In this document: piece by piece, positions 33,761 through 42,853 of the stretch
Layout: every line of letters starts with the position of its first letter
Numbering within the stretch: the stretch's first letter is position 1
Origin: Aureimonas sp. AU22
Lineage (GTDB): Bacteria; Pseudomonadota; Alphaproteobacteria; Rhizobiales; Rhizobiaceae
Direction of reading: 5' to 3'
DNA length: 50,243 bases
Assembly: GCF_001463745.1 (NCBI RefSeq)
Contig: NZ_BBWJ01000041.1
Location: 1 to 50,243 of the forward strand
Notes under the pieces: model-generated
The model's database searches: none
What the model was told of the DNA's origin: nothing
What the model saw: the letters and a program-made list of their open reading frames with translations, nothing else
Made by a program: the position numbers and the translations under genes

Positions 33761-35107
33761 ATGCGGATCGCGATCATAGGCTCGGGTTACGTCGGTCTCG
33801 TCAGCGGGGCGTGCTTTGCCGATTTCGGTCATGTCGTGACCTGCGTCGACAAGGCGGAGCACAAGATCGCCGCGCTTCTGGCCGGCCGGATGCCGATCTA
33901 CGAACCGGGGCTGGCCGACCTCGTCGAGCGCAACGTCGAGGCCGGGCGGCTCTCGTTCACGACCGACCTGGCAGGTCCCGTGTCGGAGGCGGACGTCGTC
34001 TTCATCGCGGTGGGCACGCCCTCCCGGCGCGGCGACGGGCATGCCGACCTCAGCCACGTCTACGCGGTCGCCCGGGAGATCGCGAGCCACGTCCAGGGGT
34101 TCACCGTGGTCGCCACGAAGTCCACCGTGCCGGTCGGCACGGGCGACGAGGTGGAATACATCATCCGGAGCCAGAACCCCGCGGCCGACGTCGCCGTCGT
34201 CTCCAACCCCGAGTTCCTGCGCGAGGGCGCGGCGATCGAGGACTTCAAACGTCCCGACCGGATCGTGGTCGGTCTGTCCGATCCGCGCGCCCGCGACGTG
34301 ATGACCGGAATCTACCGGCCGCTCTACCTCAACGAGGCGCCCCTCCTGTTCACCACGCGGCGCACGTCCGAGCTCATCAAGTACGCGGCCAACGCCTTTC
34401 TCGCGCTCAAGATCACCTTCATCAACGAGGTGGCCGATCTGTGCGAAAACGTCGGGGCCAACGTTCAGGAGGTCGCCCGCGGCATCGGCCTCGACAAGCG
34501 CATCGGCGCAAAGTTCCTGAACGCGGGGCCGGGCTACGGCGGTTCCTGCTTTCCCAAGGACACGCTCGCCCTCGTCAAGACCGCGCAGGACAGCAACGCC
34601 CCCTTGCGGCTGATCGAGACCACGGTCGCCGTCAACGACCAGCGCAAGCGCGCCATGGCGCGCAAGGTCATCGCGGCCTGCGGCGGGCGGGTGCGATCCA
34701 AGATGATCGCGGTGCTCGGACTGACCTTCAAGCCCAACACCGACGACATGCGCGAAGCGCCCTCGATCTCCATCGTCCAGGGGCTCATCGACGCCGGCGC
34801 GCACGTCACCGCCTACGATCCGCAGGGCATGGAACAGGCGCGCCAACTCCTGGATCCGGCGGTCCGCTACGCCGCCGATCCGTATGAATGCGTCGAGGGC
34901 GCGCAGGCGGTCGTCATCGTCACGGAATGGGACCAGTTCCGCGCCCTCGACATCGACCGCCTGGCGCGGATCATGTCGGGAGACGTCCTCGTCGACCTGC
35001 GCAACATCTATCGCGCCGACGAGATCGAGCAGCGCGGGCTGCGCTACACCAATCTCGGCGATGGCTCCATGCCGGTGCCCCACGGCCTGCCGGTGGCGGC
35101 CGAATGA
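33761..35107 (+). CDS. ugd: UDP-glucose 6-dehydrogenase
   Basis: This 448-aa enzyme oxidises UDP-glucose to UDP-glucuronate with two NAD+. It has the N-terminal cofactor motif [20 protein letters not shown], the conserved [13 protein letters not shown] stretch, [20 protein letters not shown] around the substrate site, and the catalytic cysteine in [12 protein letters not shown] (Cys263). The C-terminal domain has [16 protein letters not shown]. Length is typical. The next gene, 88 bp on, is a UDP-glucuronate 4-epimerase, so the two supply UDP-glucuronate and UDP-galacturonate to the polysaccharide pathway. Assignment is firm. Confidence 0.96.
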   Translation: MRIAIIGSGYVGLVSGACFADFGHVVTCVDKAEHKIAALLAGRMPIYEPGLADLVERNVEAGRLSFTTDLAGPVSEADVVFIAVGTPSRRGDGHADLSHVYAVAREIASHVQGFTVVATKSTVPVGTGDEVEYIIRSQNPAADVAVVSNPEFLREGAAIEDFKRPDRIVVGLSDPRARDVMTGIYRPLYLNEAPLLFTTRRTSELIKYAANAFLALKITFINEVADLCENVGANVQEVARGIGLDKRIGAKFLNAGPGYGGSCFPKDTLALVKTAQDSNAPLRLIETTVAVNDQRKRAMARKVIAACGGRVRSKMIAVLGLTFKPNTDDMREAPSISIVQGLIDAGAHVTAYDPQGMEQARQLLDPAVRYAADPYECVEGAQAVVIVTEWDQFRALDIDRLARIMSGDVLVDLRNIYRADEIEQRGLRYTNLGDGSMPVPHGLPVAAE

Positions 35108-35195
35108 CGATTCGCAACGGCGCCGCCCTTTCCGACCCGGGACCCGGCGCGCCACCGCGCGCCGTCCTCATCTCCTTTCGCAAGGTCCGAGCGCC

Positions 35196-36248
35196 ATGAG
35201 GATCCTCATCACCGGGACGGCGGGCTTCGTCGGCTTCCACCTGGCGAGCCGGCTGCTCGCCGACGGGCACGTCGTCGTCGGCTTCGACGCGATGACGCCC
35301 TACTACGACGTGAAGCTGAAGAGCGCGCGGCACGCGATCCTGGCGCGACATCCTAACTTCCAGGGGCTGACGGCGCGGCTGGAGGACATGGACGCGCTGC
35401 GCCATGCAGCCGACCTCGCGGACCCGGAGATGATCGTGCATCTCGCCGCGCAAGCCGGCGTGCGCTATTCGATCGAGCACCCGCAGACCTATGCCGACAG
35501 CAACCTTCTGGGCTCGTTCAACGTCCTCGAACTCGCTCGCGGGCTGAAGATCCGGCACCTGATGCTGGCGTCCACGAGTTCGGCCTACGGCGCCAACACA
35601 GCCATGCCGTTCCGCGAGAGCGACAAGGCGGACCATCCCCTGACCTTCTATGCCGCCACCAAGAAGGCGATGGAGGCGATGTCGCACGCCTATGCGCATC
35701 TCTTTTCCATCCCGACGACCTGCTTCCGCTTCTTCACGGTCTACGGGCCGTGGGGACGGCCGGACATGGCGCTGTTCCGTTTCGTAGAGGCGATCGAGGC
35801 CGGTCGGCCCATCGACGTCTATGGCGAGGGTCGGATGCAGCGCGACTTCACCTATATCGACGATCTCGTCGAGGCCGTGGTCCGGTTGGCGGCGCGCGCG
35901 CCGGTGATGGGACGTCCCGTGTCGGGCGAGGGCTTCACCGACACGCTGTCGCCCGTGGCACCCTGGCGACTCGTCAACATCGCGGGCGGAGAGCCGGTCG
36001 AACTCGTGCGTTTCATCGACACGATCGAGCGGTGCCTTGGCAAGCCGGCCGTCCGCAGGATGCTTCCCATGCAGCCGGGCGACGCTCGCGCCACCTTCGC
36101 GGACCACCGCCTTCTCGAGGCGCTGACCGGCTATGTGCCCCATACCGCGGTGGAGGAGGGCGTCGAGGCCTTCGTCCGGTGGTACCGCGAGCAATGGCCG
36201 GCCGCCGTTCCGGCTTCCGACCCCGCCCCGGTTCCCGTCCCCGCCTGA
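35196..36248 (+). CDS. UDP-glucuronate 4-epimerase
   Basis: This 350-aa extended SDR interconverts UDP-glucuronate and UDP-galacturonate. Visible are the NAD motif [32 protein letters not shown], the catalytic STSSAYG and FYAATKKA (Tyr-x3-Lys), [17 protein letters not shown], and the [19 protein letters not shown] loop typical of bacterial UDP-glucuronate epimerases as opposed to GalE. It sits just after ugd. The product UDP-galacturonate fits the presence of two pectate-lyase-type enzymes in the locus. Its stop codon lies in an 18-bp palindrome shared with the convergent gene. Confidence 0.9.
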   Translation: MRILITGTAGFVGFHLASRLLADGHVVVGFDAMTPYYDVKLKSARHAILARHPNFQGLTARLEDMDALRHAADLADPEMIVHLAAQAGVRYSIEHPQTYADSNLLGSFNVLELARGLKIRHLMLASTSSAYGANTAMPFRESDKADHPLTFYAATKKAMEAMSHAYAHLFSIPTTCFRFFTVYGPWGRPDMALFRFVEAIEAGRPIDVYGEGRMQRDFTYIDDLVEAVVRLAARAPVMGRPVSGEGFTDTLSPVAPWRLVNIAGGEPVELVRFIDTIERCLGKPAVRRMLPMQPGDARATFADHRLLEALTGYVPHTAVEEGVEAFVRWYREQWPAAVPASDPAPVPVPA

Positions 36249-36259
36249 CGCGTCAGGCG
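36242..36259. terminator. Perfect 18-bp palindrome holding both convergent stop codons
   Basis: CGCCTGACG followed directly by its complement CGTCAGGCG forms an uninterrupted palindrome. It contains the epimerase TGA (36246-36248) and, on the other strand, the TGA of the formyltransferase-like gene (36253-36255). With no loop it is more a cruciform or protein site than a classic terminator hairpin. Confidence 0.35.
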
Positions 36260-37167
36260 CCTGCGAGTTTCACGTGGATCCGCGGCTTCGAGGCCGCCCC
36301 GCTCCAGGCGGTGACCTCGATCGCCGCCCCATCGCCGCACAGAACGCTGAACCCTTCGGCGGTGTGGGTCTGGACCTGTCCCGCCAGGCCGATGAAGCGC
36401 CCGCGTGGAGCAAGGAGGCGGGCCGCTTCGATGCGAATCTTGGTGCCGGCGTCGTGGGTGAACGCGCCGGGATAGGGATCGCCCACCGCGCGCACCAGGC
36501 GTAGGACCGCCTCGGCCGGCTCGCGCCAGTCGATCTCCCCGTCCGCCTCGGTCCGCTTGGCGCAGTAGCTGGCGAGCGAATGGTCCTGCGCCGTTCCCAC
36601 GCAATCACCGGCCGCCACGCGACGCGCTACCAGCGGCACGAGTTGGGCCAGCGCGCCCGTATGCTTGTCGTAGAGCGAGCGGGCGGTTTCGTCGGGCGCG
36701 ACCGGAAACAGGCGCTGGGCGACGATCGGGCCGCTGTCGGTGCCCTCGTCCAGCCAGAACACGGTGGAGCCGGTGGTCTCCTCCCCCGCAAGGATGGTCC
36801 ACGGAATGACCGCGCGGCCGCGGAAGCGGGGCAGGGGGGCGGGGTGATAGCCGAGCGTTCCGAGCCGCGCCGCCGCGCGAAACGGCTCGCGGCAGATCTG
36901 CGACCAGCCCACCACCATCGTGAGGTCCGGCGCAGCCGCTCTGATCGCCTCCACCGTCTCGGGCGCGTTGATGTTGCCGGTGAAATGAACGGCAGCCTCG
37001 GCGCGCCGGGCGGGCGCCGCGAGATCGGCGAAGTCGGAATGGCGGTGGGCGGCTTCCGGGGCGAGCGTCACCACGAGGATCGGGGCGAGCCCGTCGTCGA
37101 TGAGCGCGTTGAGGGCGACGAGCGAGCCTTCCACTGCGCCGACGAAAGCGATGCGCATCGACGTCAT
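36253..37167 (-). CDS. Formyltransferase-family protein (ArnA-N/QdtF-like)
   Basis: This 304-aa protein has a formyltransferase fold: LTMVVGWSQICREPF, then LGYHPAPLPRFRGRAVIPWT (His108) and WLDEGTDSGPIVAQRLF (Asp144), and a C-terminal OB-like part. Such enzymes use N10-formyl-tetrahydrofolate to formylate an amino sugar. The usual Asn-x-His of ArnA/Fmt is Gly106-x-His108 here, so one catalytic residue differs; this may be a subfamily feature. Starts at 37173 or 37167 are possible; the latter has GGGGG at a good distance. A formamido sugar made from the CapD/DegT product is the likely use, by context. Confidence 0.78.
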   Translation of the reverse strand: MTSMRIAFVGAVEGSLVALNALIDDGLAPILVVTLAPEAAHRHSDFADLAAPARRAEAAVHFTGNINAPETVEAIRAAAPDLTMVVGWSQICREPFRAAARLGTLGYHPAPLPRFRGRAVIPWTILAGEETTGSTVFWLDEGTDSGPIVAQRLFPVAPDETARSLYDKHTGALAQLVPLVARRVAAGDCVGTAQDHSLASYCAKRTEADGEIDWREPAEAVLRLVRAVGDPYPGAFTHDAGTKIRIEAARLLAPRGRFIGLAGQVQTHTAEGFSVLCGDGAAIEVTAWSGAASKPRIHVKLAGA

Positions 37168-37497
37168 GGGCATCCCCCGTGCTTCCGAATCGAACCGGCG
37201 CTCCGGCCGGTCCCCGAGCCGACGCCACGACGGATGCGGGGCAAGGTGAAGAGCGCCTTTAGGCGTAGGGCTTCGGTGCCCGATCCTATCCGATGTCCGC
37301 ACTGTTCCATCGGGCCGCCGTCCTCATACTGGAGCCGTCGCGCACGCGGGGGGCATCGACGCGGCTCCCCGCCGGGGATCGCGTGCTGTCCGGTGGTCCT
37401 TCCCCCGAGCGGCTGCCGGCGGCCCCTGACGGCCACGGCGTCTCGGATGACGCCAGAGCAGGTCGATCCGGCGTCGACGTCGAGGGGGGTGGGGTCG
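37168..37497. promoter_or_regulatory. Divergent intergenic region between the formyltransferase and sulfotransferase genes
   Basis: No gene is supported in these 330 bases; open frames on both strands run through it but are extensions without conserved residues. A G-rich ribosome site (GAGGGGGG) lies just before 37498. Promoters for both genes must be here, but none was recognised with confidence. Confidence 0.4.
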
Positions 37498-38343
37498 ATG
37501 ACGATGATGTATCGAAGTGCGCTGCGGAAAGTGAGCCGCCGGGCTCGGCTGGTCTGGACGGCCGCGGGCGCCGACACGTTTCTGGCGTCCTATCCGAAGT
37601 CGGGGCGTACCTGGTTCCGCTCGATCCTGTCGCACTACTTCGCCTCGGTCGTCGGCGAGGCGGACAGGGCCGGTCTCCATGAGATGTTCGGGGTCGTACC
37701 GAACTACGATTCCGATCCCGTTCGCGGCATTCCCGCCTTCCGCTATGGTGGCCTCCGGTCGCAGGTGCCCCTCATCGTCGTCACGCACCACCTCTACAGG
37801 CGCACCCTGTTCCTCAACCGGCCGGTCGTCTTCATGGTGCGCGATCCAAGGGACGTCCTCGTCTCGGCCTATTTCCACGAAACGCGTCACAAGCGCCGGT
37901 TTTCCGGGGAGCTCGACGCGTTCATCGCGCACGAGAGCCTGGGCGTCCCCGCCCTGATCCGATATCTCAACGCCTGGGGCCGGGGGCTCGCGCACCATCG
38001 CAACGCCGTCCTCAGCTACGAGGATCTGTCGGCCGACACGCAACGTGCGAGCGCCGAGATCATCGCGTTCCTCGGCCATCCGTTGCAGCCGACTCTCCTT
38101 GGCGAGGCCGTGCGCGCATCCCGGTTCGAGGCCATGCGCCAACGCGAGATCGAACAGGGAATTCCCGCCCACGAATACGATCGCGGCGATGTGGAGAGCC
38201 TGCGGATGCGCCGCGGAAAGCCGGGTGGCTTCGGCGACTATCTCACGCAGGCCCAGGCGGCAAAGATCGTCTCGGCCTGCGAGCGTCAACTGACGCCCGC
38301 CGCCAAGGCTTTGGTGGCAAGAACGGGTCTTCTGCTCAACTGA
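37498..38343 (+). CDS. Sulfotransferase-domain protein
   Basis: This 281-aa protein has the PAPS 5'-phosphosulfate loop LASYPKSGRTWFRSIL (about residues 29-44) and the 3'-phosphate motif VVFMVRDPRDVLVSAYFHE (110-128), both classic for Sulfotransfer_1 enzymes. The C-terminal part includes MRRGKPGGFGDYLT, like the RxGxxGxW/F PAPS-binding region. It would move sulfate from PAPS to a sugar or lipid in the cytoplasm. The next genes, cysD and cysNC, make PAPS, strongly supporting the function. ATG at 37498 or 37504 are both possible. The acceptor is unknown; the local polysaccharide is the natural candidate. Confidence 0.9.
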   Translation: MTMMYRSALRKVSRRARLVWTAAGADTFLASYPKSGRTWFRSILSHYFASVVGEADRAGLHEMFGVVPNYDSDPVRGIPAFRYGGLRSQVPLIVVTHHLYRRTLFLNRPVVFMVRDPRDVLVSAYFHETRHKRRFSGELDAFIAHESLGVPALIRYLNAWGRGLAHHRNAVLSYEDLSADTQRASAEIIAFLGHPLQPTLLGEAVRASRFEAMRQREIEQGIPAHEYDRGDVESLRMRRGKPGGFGDYLTQAQAAKIVSACERQLTPAAKALVARTGLLLN

Positions 38344-38794
38344 TCCATCGCGGCCGTCGTCCTGCACCAACGTTACCGCGAACGGAGTAGGCGTCGCGCG
38401 TCGCCGGCGACGGGCCGTATCCGATTGTGACACGCGGTCCGCAATCCTCGCCGAAGGGTGAACTGGTCGCCCGCCCGCCGTCGCTGTGGAATGCCGATGC
38501 GGTGAATCGGCGGGACGACACCGCACCCGGGAACCGCCGAGAGGATGTCGTGGATCGTTCGAGCGTGATCGGCAGAACCGCTGGATGGATCACCGGCAGG
38601 GACGGCAGGAATGGCGTCCGACGGACGCGCCTTGCCGACATCGCCCATCCCCCCGCAGACCGCAACGATCCTGCCGCGCGGGTGAACTCGCGTGGCTTCG
38701 GCATCCCGCCACGTTCCGCCTCGGGCGCATGCGTCCCGGCACCGCGCGCCGGAACGGCTCCCGCCACCGATCTCCCCGTCTGGAAAGGCACCCC
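38344..38794. other. Intergenic region before cysD
   Basis: These 451 bases lie between the first sulfotransferase and cysD. Open frames are extensions of neighbours with poor coding character. No hairpin or promoter was clearly recognised; GGAAAGG at about 38782-38788 is the cysD ribosome site. Confidence 0.4.
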
Positions 38795-39760
38795 ATGTCG
38801 ATTTCCGCCATCGCGCCGGTCGAGCCCCAGCCCCGTCACGCGCGTGCTGCCTCCAGCGGAGCCGCCCTCACGCATCTCCGGCGCCTCGAAGCCGAGGCGA
38901 TCCACATCTTCCGGGAGGTGGCCGCCGAGTTCCGCAATCCGGTGCTGATGTATTCGATCGGCAAGGATTCGGCCGTGATGCTGCATCTGGCCTGCAAGGC
39001 GTTCTTTCCCGCCCCGCCGCCGTTTCCGCTGCTCCACATCGACACGACGTGGAAGTTCGCCGAGATGATCCGGTTTCGCGACGAGACGGCGGCGCGCCTC
39101 GGCCTCGATCTCATCGTTCACCGCAACGAGGCAGGGCTGGCGGAGGGGATCAACCCGTTCACGCACGGATCCTCGTTCTACACGCAGGTGATGAAGACCG
39201 AGGCGCTGAAGACGGCGCTCACGACCCATCGCTTCGACGCCGCCTTCGGCGGGGCGCGGCGCGACGAGGAGAAGTCCAGAGCCAAGGAGCGCATGTTCTC
39301 GTTCCGCTCGGCCAACCACGGCTGGAACCCGAAGGACCAGCGGCCGGAGCTCTGGAACCTCTTCAACACGCGCATCAAGCCGGGCGAATCGATCCGCGTC
39401 TTCCCCTTGTCCAACTGGACCGAGCTCGACGTGTGGGAATACATCATGGCGGAAGACATCCCCATCGTGCCCCTCTATTTCGCCGCCCCGCGTCCCGTCG
39501 TCGAGCGCGACGGCCAGTGGATCATGGTGGACGACGATCGCCTGCCGCTGCGCGAGGGCGAGGTTCCGCAGATGCGCAGCGTGCGCTTCCGCACGCTCGG
39601 CTGCTATCCGCTGACGGCGGCCTGCGACAGCGAGGCCGCGACCCTTTCCGACATCGTGCGCGAGATTTCGGGGGCCCGGACCTCGGAGCGTTCGGGACGC
39701 CTCATCGACCACGACGAGGCCGCTTCCATGGAGAAGAAGAAGCAGGAGGGATATTTCTGA
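38795..39760 (+). CDS. cysD: Sulfate adenylyltransferase subunit 2
   Basis: This 321-aa subunit makes adenosine 5'-phosphosulfate (APS) from ATP and sulfate, driven by the GTPase CysN. It has the PP-loop [19 protein letters not shown] (from residue 53), [30 protein letters not shown] and the C-terminal [27 protein letters not shown] tail. Length and ending are typical. Its stop overlaps the cysNC start by one base (TGATG), so the two are coupled. No cysH, cysI or cysJ is nearby, so this copy seems devoted to sulfation, as nodPQ is, rather than to cysteine synthesis. Confidence 0.96.
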   Translation: MSISAIAPVEPQPRHARAASSGAALTHLRRLEAEAIHIFREVAAEFRNPVLMYSIGKDSAVMLHLACKAFFPAPPPFPLLHIDTTWKFAEMIRFRDETAARLGLDLIVHRNEAGLAEGINPFTHGSSFYTQVMKTEALKTALTTHRFDAAFGGARRDEEKSRAKERMFSFRSANHGWNPKDQRPELWNLFNTRIKPGESIRVFPLSNWTELDVWEYIMAEDIPIVPLYFAAPRPVVERDGQWIMVDDDRLPLREGEVPQMRSVRFRTLGCYPLTAACDSEAATLSDIVREISGARTSERSGRLIDHDEAASMEKKKQEGYF

Positions 39761-41691
39761 TGAGCGCCGTCCTCGATACCCCTCTCGCGCAGAGCGAGAT
39801 CACGTCCGACTTCCCCGGCCTCCTGCCCGGCGCCGAGCGAAAGAGCCTCCTGCGCTTTCTCACCTGCGGCAGCGTCGACGACGGCAAGTCGACGCTGATC
39901 GGCCGGCTCCTCTACGACACCAAGCTCCTGACCGAGGACCAACTCGCCGCCCTCGGGCGCGACTCCGGCCGTCGCCGCGGCGCGACGGAGGACGAACTCG
40001 ACTTCGCCCTCCTCGTCGACGGCCTGGCCGCCGAGCGCGAGCAGGGCATCACGATCGACGTGGCCTATCGCTTCTTCGCCACGGAGGCGCGCAAGTTCAT
40101 CGTCGCCGACACGCCGGGCCACGAGCAATACACCCGCAACATGGCGACCGGCGCCTCCAATGCGGACCTTGCCGTCCTCCTCGTCGATGCGCGGCACGGC
40201 ATCCTCACGCAGACGCGCCGCCACTCGTTCATCGTCTCCCTTCTCGGCATCCGGCACGTCGTCCTTGCCGTCAACAAGATCGACCTCGTCGACTACAGCC
40301 AGGAGGTCTTCGACACCATCGTCGCGCAGTATCGGGCCTTTTCGGAAAGCTTCGGCTTCCGTTCGTTCCAGGCGATCCCGCTGGCGGCGCGTTTCGGCGA
40401 CAACATGCTCGCCCGAAGCGAGCGCACGCCCTGGTACGAGGGCCCCTCGCTCGTCGAGCATCTCGAAGCCGTCGACGTCGAGGACACCGATCGCAACGCC
40501 CCGTTCCGCATGCCGGTGCAATGGGTCAACCGTCCGCACCTGAACTTTCGCGGCTTCGCCGGCACCATCGCGGCAGGCTCCGTGCGCCCCGGCGACCGCG
40601 TGGTGGTGGCAGGATCGGGCGTGACCAGCCGCGTCAAGCAGATCGTCACCTATGACGGGGATCTCGAGGCGGCAGGTGCCGGCGAAGCCGTGACGCTGAC
40701 CCTCGAGGACGAGATCGACGCTTCGCGCGGCGACGTCATCGCCGCGGCGGTCGCCCGTCCCCAGGTCTCCGACCAGTTCGCGGCGCACCTCATCTGGATG
40801 CATGCCGACCCTCTGATCGCCGGCCGGCCCTATCTCGTGAAGATCGGCACGCGGACGCTCACGGCGAGCGTCACCGACCTCAAGCACAAGGTCGACGTCA
40901 ACACCCTCCAGAAGCTGGCCGCCAAGACGCTGGAACTGAACGAGGTCGGTTTCGTCAACCTCTCGACCCACGAGCCCATCGCCTTCGACCCGTTCTCCAG
41001 CGTCAAGGAGACCGGCGCCTTCATCGTCATCGACCGCATGACCAACCTGACGGTCGGCGCGGGGATGATCGAGTTCGGCCTTCGGCGGGCCCAGAACATC
41101 CACTGGCAGGCGCTCGACGTCGACAAGTCGTCGCGCGCCTCGCTGAAGGGACAGAGGCCCGCCGTCTTGTGGTTCACCGGGCTCTCGGGCGCGGGCAAGT
41201 CGACGATCGCCAACCTCGTCGAGAAGCGGCTCCATTCGCTGGGGATTCACACCTACATCCTGGACGGCGACAACATCCGGCACGGGCTGAACCGGGACCT
41301 CGGCTTCACCGAGGCCGACCGGGTCGAGAACATCCGGCGCGTGGCCGAGGCGGCCAAGCTCTTCGCCGATGCGGGGCTGGTGACGCTCGTGTCGTTCATC
41401 TCGCCCTTCCGCGCCGAGCGGCGCATGGCGCGCGAGATGCTCGGCGACGGGGAGTTCATCGAGATCTTCGTGGACACGCCCATCGAGGTCGCCGAAAGCC
41501 GCGACCCGAAGGGTCTTTACAGGCGTGCCCGCCAGGGACTGATCGAGAACTTCACCGGCATCGACAGTCCCTACGAGCCACCCGAGCGCCCCGACATCCG
41601 GATGACGCCCGACATGAGCGCGGCGGAAGCCGCCGAGCACGTGGTGCGGTATCTGACGGACGCCGGCTACCTCAGGACATTCGCGGGCTGA
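39760..41691 (+). CDS. cysNC: Fused sulfate adenylyltransferase subunit 1/APS kinase
   Basis: This 643-aa bifunctional protein joins a CysN GTPase (about residues 1-450) to a CysC APS kinase (about 465-643). The GTPase has [30 protein letters not shown] and NKIDLVDY; the kinase has the P-loop [14 protein letters not shown] and [17 protein letters not shown]. Together with CysD it makes PAPS, the sulfate donor. It is the NodQ type of fusion. It is flanked by two sulfotransferase genes, at 37498 and 41777, which are its probable clients. Assignment is firm. Confidence 0.96.
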   Translation: MSAVLDTPLAQSEITSDFPGLLPGAERKSLLRFLTCGSVDDGKSTLIGRLLYDTKLLTEDQLAALGRDSGRRRGATEDELDFALLVDGLAAEREQGITIDVAYRFFATEARKFIVADTPGHEQYTRNMATGASNADLAVLLVDARHGILTQTRRHSFIVSLLGIRHVVLAVNKIDLVDYSQEVFDTIVAQYRAFSESFGFRSFQAIPLAARFGDNMLARSERTPWYEGPSLVEHLEAVDVEDTDRNAPFRMPVQWVNRPHLNFRGFAGTIAAGSVRPGDRVVVAGSGVTSRVKQIVTYDGDLEAAGAGEAVTLTLEDEIDASRGDVIAAAVARPQVSDQFAAHLIWMHADPLIAGRPYLVKIGTRTLTASVTDLKHKVDVNTLQKLAAKTLELNEVGFVNLSTHEPIAFDPFSSVKETGAFIVIDRMTNLTVGAGMIEFGLRRAQNIHWQALDVDKSSRASLKGQRPAVLWFTGLSGAGKSTIANLVEKRLHSLGIHTYILDGDNIRHGLNRDLGFTEADRVENIRRVAEAAKLFADAGLVTLVSFISPFRAERRMAREMLGDGEFIEIFVDTPIEVAESRDPKGLYRRARQGLIENFTGIDSPYEPPERPDIRMTPDMSAAEAAEHVVRYLTDAGYLRTFAG

Positions 41692-41776
41692 GGCCGCGCC
41701 GCGTCGGCCTTCGATCCGGGCGGCTGCTTGGCCGCCCGCAAGCGCAATCCTTCCATCGAGAACCGGATCCTCCTCC

Positions 41777-42616
41777 ATGCAGGCGCAATCCATCGATTTC
41801 CTGATCATCGGCGCCGCCAAGAGCGCGACGACCTGGCTGCAGAAGTCGCTGCAGGCCGACCCGTCCGTCGCCATGCCCGATCCCGAGCTCCATTATTTTA
41901 GCCGCAACCATCATCGCGGGCTCGAATGGTATCTCGACCAGTTCCCCCCCGGCGCCGACGATCGCCTCGCAGGGGAGAAGTCGAACTCCTATCTGGACAA
42001 TCCCGTCGCCCCGCCGCGCGTGCATGCCTTGCTGCCGCACGCCAAGCTCATCGTGCAACTGCGCAGCCCCGTGGCGCGCGCCTATTCCGATTATTGCATG
42101 CTCTACCGGCGCGGCGAGGTGGATGCCGACATCGACGCGCATCTCGATACGGGCAAGGGCCGGACGAACCGGTTCCTGAACGGCGGCCTCTACCACGAGC
42201 AGCTCCAGGCCTATCTCGATCTGTTCCCGGCCGAGCGGATCCTCGTCCTGTTCTACGAGGACATGCTGGCCGCGCCCGACGCCCAGCTGCGCCGCGCGCG
42301 CTCCTTCCTTGGACTGCCCGCCGAAGCGCCGGGTCCGATCCTCCAGAAGGTCAAGGACCGCACCGAGCCGATGCTGTCGCCAGGACTCCGCAAGGCCGTC
42401 GCTCCGTTCAAGCCGATCCTGAAGCGATTCCGGGGCAACTCCATCTTCGCGGCGGCGCGAAGCCTCGTGGCGCACGAGATCGCCTATCCGGCCCTGTCGT
42501 CGCCGCTGCGCCAGCGCCTCGTCGACTTCTACACGACCGACGCCAACCGTTTGGGGAACCTGGTCGGCAGGGATCTGTCGAATTGGGTAGCGGACGACGC
42601 CGTGCGCGCCCATTAG
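41777..42616 (+). CDS. Sulfotransferase-domain protein
   Basis: This 279-aa protein opens with DFLIIGAAKSATTWLQKSL (PAPS 5'-loop at about 11-19), then HYFSRNHHRGLEWYLDQF and KLIVQLRSPVARAYSDYCML (3'-phosphate motif, 96-104), which is the pattern of heparan/NodH-like sulfotransferases. It is more distant from the first sulfotransferase than a duplicate would be, so the two may act on different positions. It follows cysNC by 85 bp in the same direction. The acceptor is unknown but likely the polysaccharide or its lipid-linked precursor. Confidence 0.9.
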   Translation: MQAQSIDFLIIGAAKSATTWLQKSLQADPSVAMPDPELHYFSRNHHRGLEWYLDQFPPGADDRLAGEKSNSYLDNPVAPPRVHALLPHAKLIVQLRSPVARAYSDYCMLYRRGEVDADIDAHLDTGKGRTNRFLNGGLYHEQLQAYLDLFPAERILVLFYEDMLAAPDAQLRRARSFLGLPAEAPGPILQKVKDRTEPMLSPGLRKAVAPFKPILKRFRGNSIFAAARSLVAHEIAYPALSSPLRQRLVDFYTTDANRLGNLVGRDLSNWVADDAVRAH

Positions 42617-42853
42617 ACGAAGGACGATGCCGCCGGCGCGCGCATAACGATGACGCGCGCAGCATCGAACACACGGCCTTACCCGTCCGGGCAGTCGCAC
42701 TTGCAACAAGGATGATGGACGCGGCTTTACGGCTGAATTTCCGGAACGGCACCGCCTCGATACATCGGACACTCGGTCCCGAACGGGTGGAATTCGTTCC
42801 AGATGTCCCCTTCACTTGTCGGGTCTCTTGGATCGTCTGTCCGGAGCGCTCAG

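Noticed and set aside
38486-38794. Longer N-terminus for CysD
   Set aside because: The upstream part has no similarity to CysD, and a good ribosome site precedes the ATG at 38795.
39604-41874. 756-aa open frame antisense to cysNC
   Set aside because: It lies opposite a certain cysNC gene and has only shadow composition.
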